A stretch of 5,638 bases of DNA from Deltaproteobacteria bacterium (lineage in GTDB: Bacteria; Desulfobacterota; GWC2-55-46; JADFVP01): positions 1-5,638 of the forward strand of contig JAJRYL010000290.1 of the NCBI GenBank assembly GCA_024275855.1, in the 5' to 3' direction. The notes beneath the pieces are model-generated. The model ran no database searches, was not told where the DNA came from, and saw only the letters and a program-made list of their open reading frames with translations. The position numbers were made by a program, and so were the translations under genes. This document shows, piece after piece, positions 5,580 to 5,638 of this stretch (the first letter of the stretch is position 1; each line of letters starts with the position of its first letter).

Positions 5580-5638
5580 CTAAGCTTTAAGCTTTCTTCT
5601 GATAAAACCGAGACCAACAATGCCGCTTCCGAGAAGCA
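5580..5638 (-). CDS. C-terminal end of a PEP-CTERM sorting-domain protein (partial)
   Basis: The last 18 codons before a TAG (complement of 5580-5582) read LLGSGIVGLGFIRRKLKA; the rest of the gene lies beyond the right edge. A Gly-rich hydrophobic segment beginning LLGSG followed directly by an RRK basic cluster at the very C-terminus is the hallmark anchor of PEP-CTERM proteins, where it normally follows a VPEP or VPLP motif (not visible here). Such tails are processed by exosortase (EpsH/XrtA family) at the inner membrane, and their hosts usually make exopolysaccharide. The gene converges on rsmE and has its own terminator at 5522-5559. Nothing can be said of the protein's main function. 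The call rests on a short sequence, but the other two minus-strand frames give no such pattern, and the stop, spacing and terminator agree. Confidence 0.78.
   Translation of the reverse strand, partial: LLGSGIVGLGFIRRKLKA

Overview
The window carries five intact or nearly intact housekeeping genes on the plus strand: ftsK (5' end cut by the window edge), lolA, yajQ, prmA and rsmE. They are followed by a 463-base non-coding region, and then the last codons of a gene on the minus strand. That last gene ends in a PEP-CTERM-type sorting and anchor tail. A LolA lipoprotein carrier plus a PEP-CTERM tail means a Gram-negative bacterium with an outer membrane that probably makes exopolysaccharide. 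Base composition is near balanced and codon use is mixed, with many ATA, AGG and CTT codons. The gene order ftsK-lolA and the PEP-CTERM signal fit Deltaproteobacteria in the broad sense, or a nearby lineage. This placement is an inference and the window cannot settle it.

Layout. Bases 1-1782 hold the cytoplasmic motor of FtsK. After an 87-base gap with a strong Shine-Dalgarno site comes lolA (1870-2559) with a clear signal peptide. A weak terminator and a possible promoter sit between lolA and yajQ (2646-3134). prmA follows 13 to 22 bases after yajQ, depending on its start, so the two are probably cotranscribed. A 154-base AT-rich gap separates prmA from rsmE (4304-5116). prmA next to rsmE is a recurrent bacterial pairing of two ribosome-modifying methyltransferases.

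The rest (5117-5579) is non-coding. Its first half (about 5135-5360) is a mosaic of palindromic REP-like dispersed repeats: a 19-base direct repeat in two copies, an inverted pair able to form a long hairpin, and a GGGTTA/TAACCC palindrome. Its second half (5361-5526) has a perfect TTGACA hexamer followed by a chain of hairpins, and could be a small RNA or untranslated structured element. A perfect 14-bp hairpin with a T-tract on the minus strand ends the PEP-CTERM gene.

The genes belong to separate processes: chromosome segregation, lipoprotein trafficking, a nucleotide/c-di-GMP-binding protein and ribosome modification. I see no new defence, mobile or biosynthetic system in the coding part. 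The least explained material is the non-coding right end and the truncated PEP-CTERM gene.
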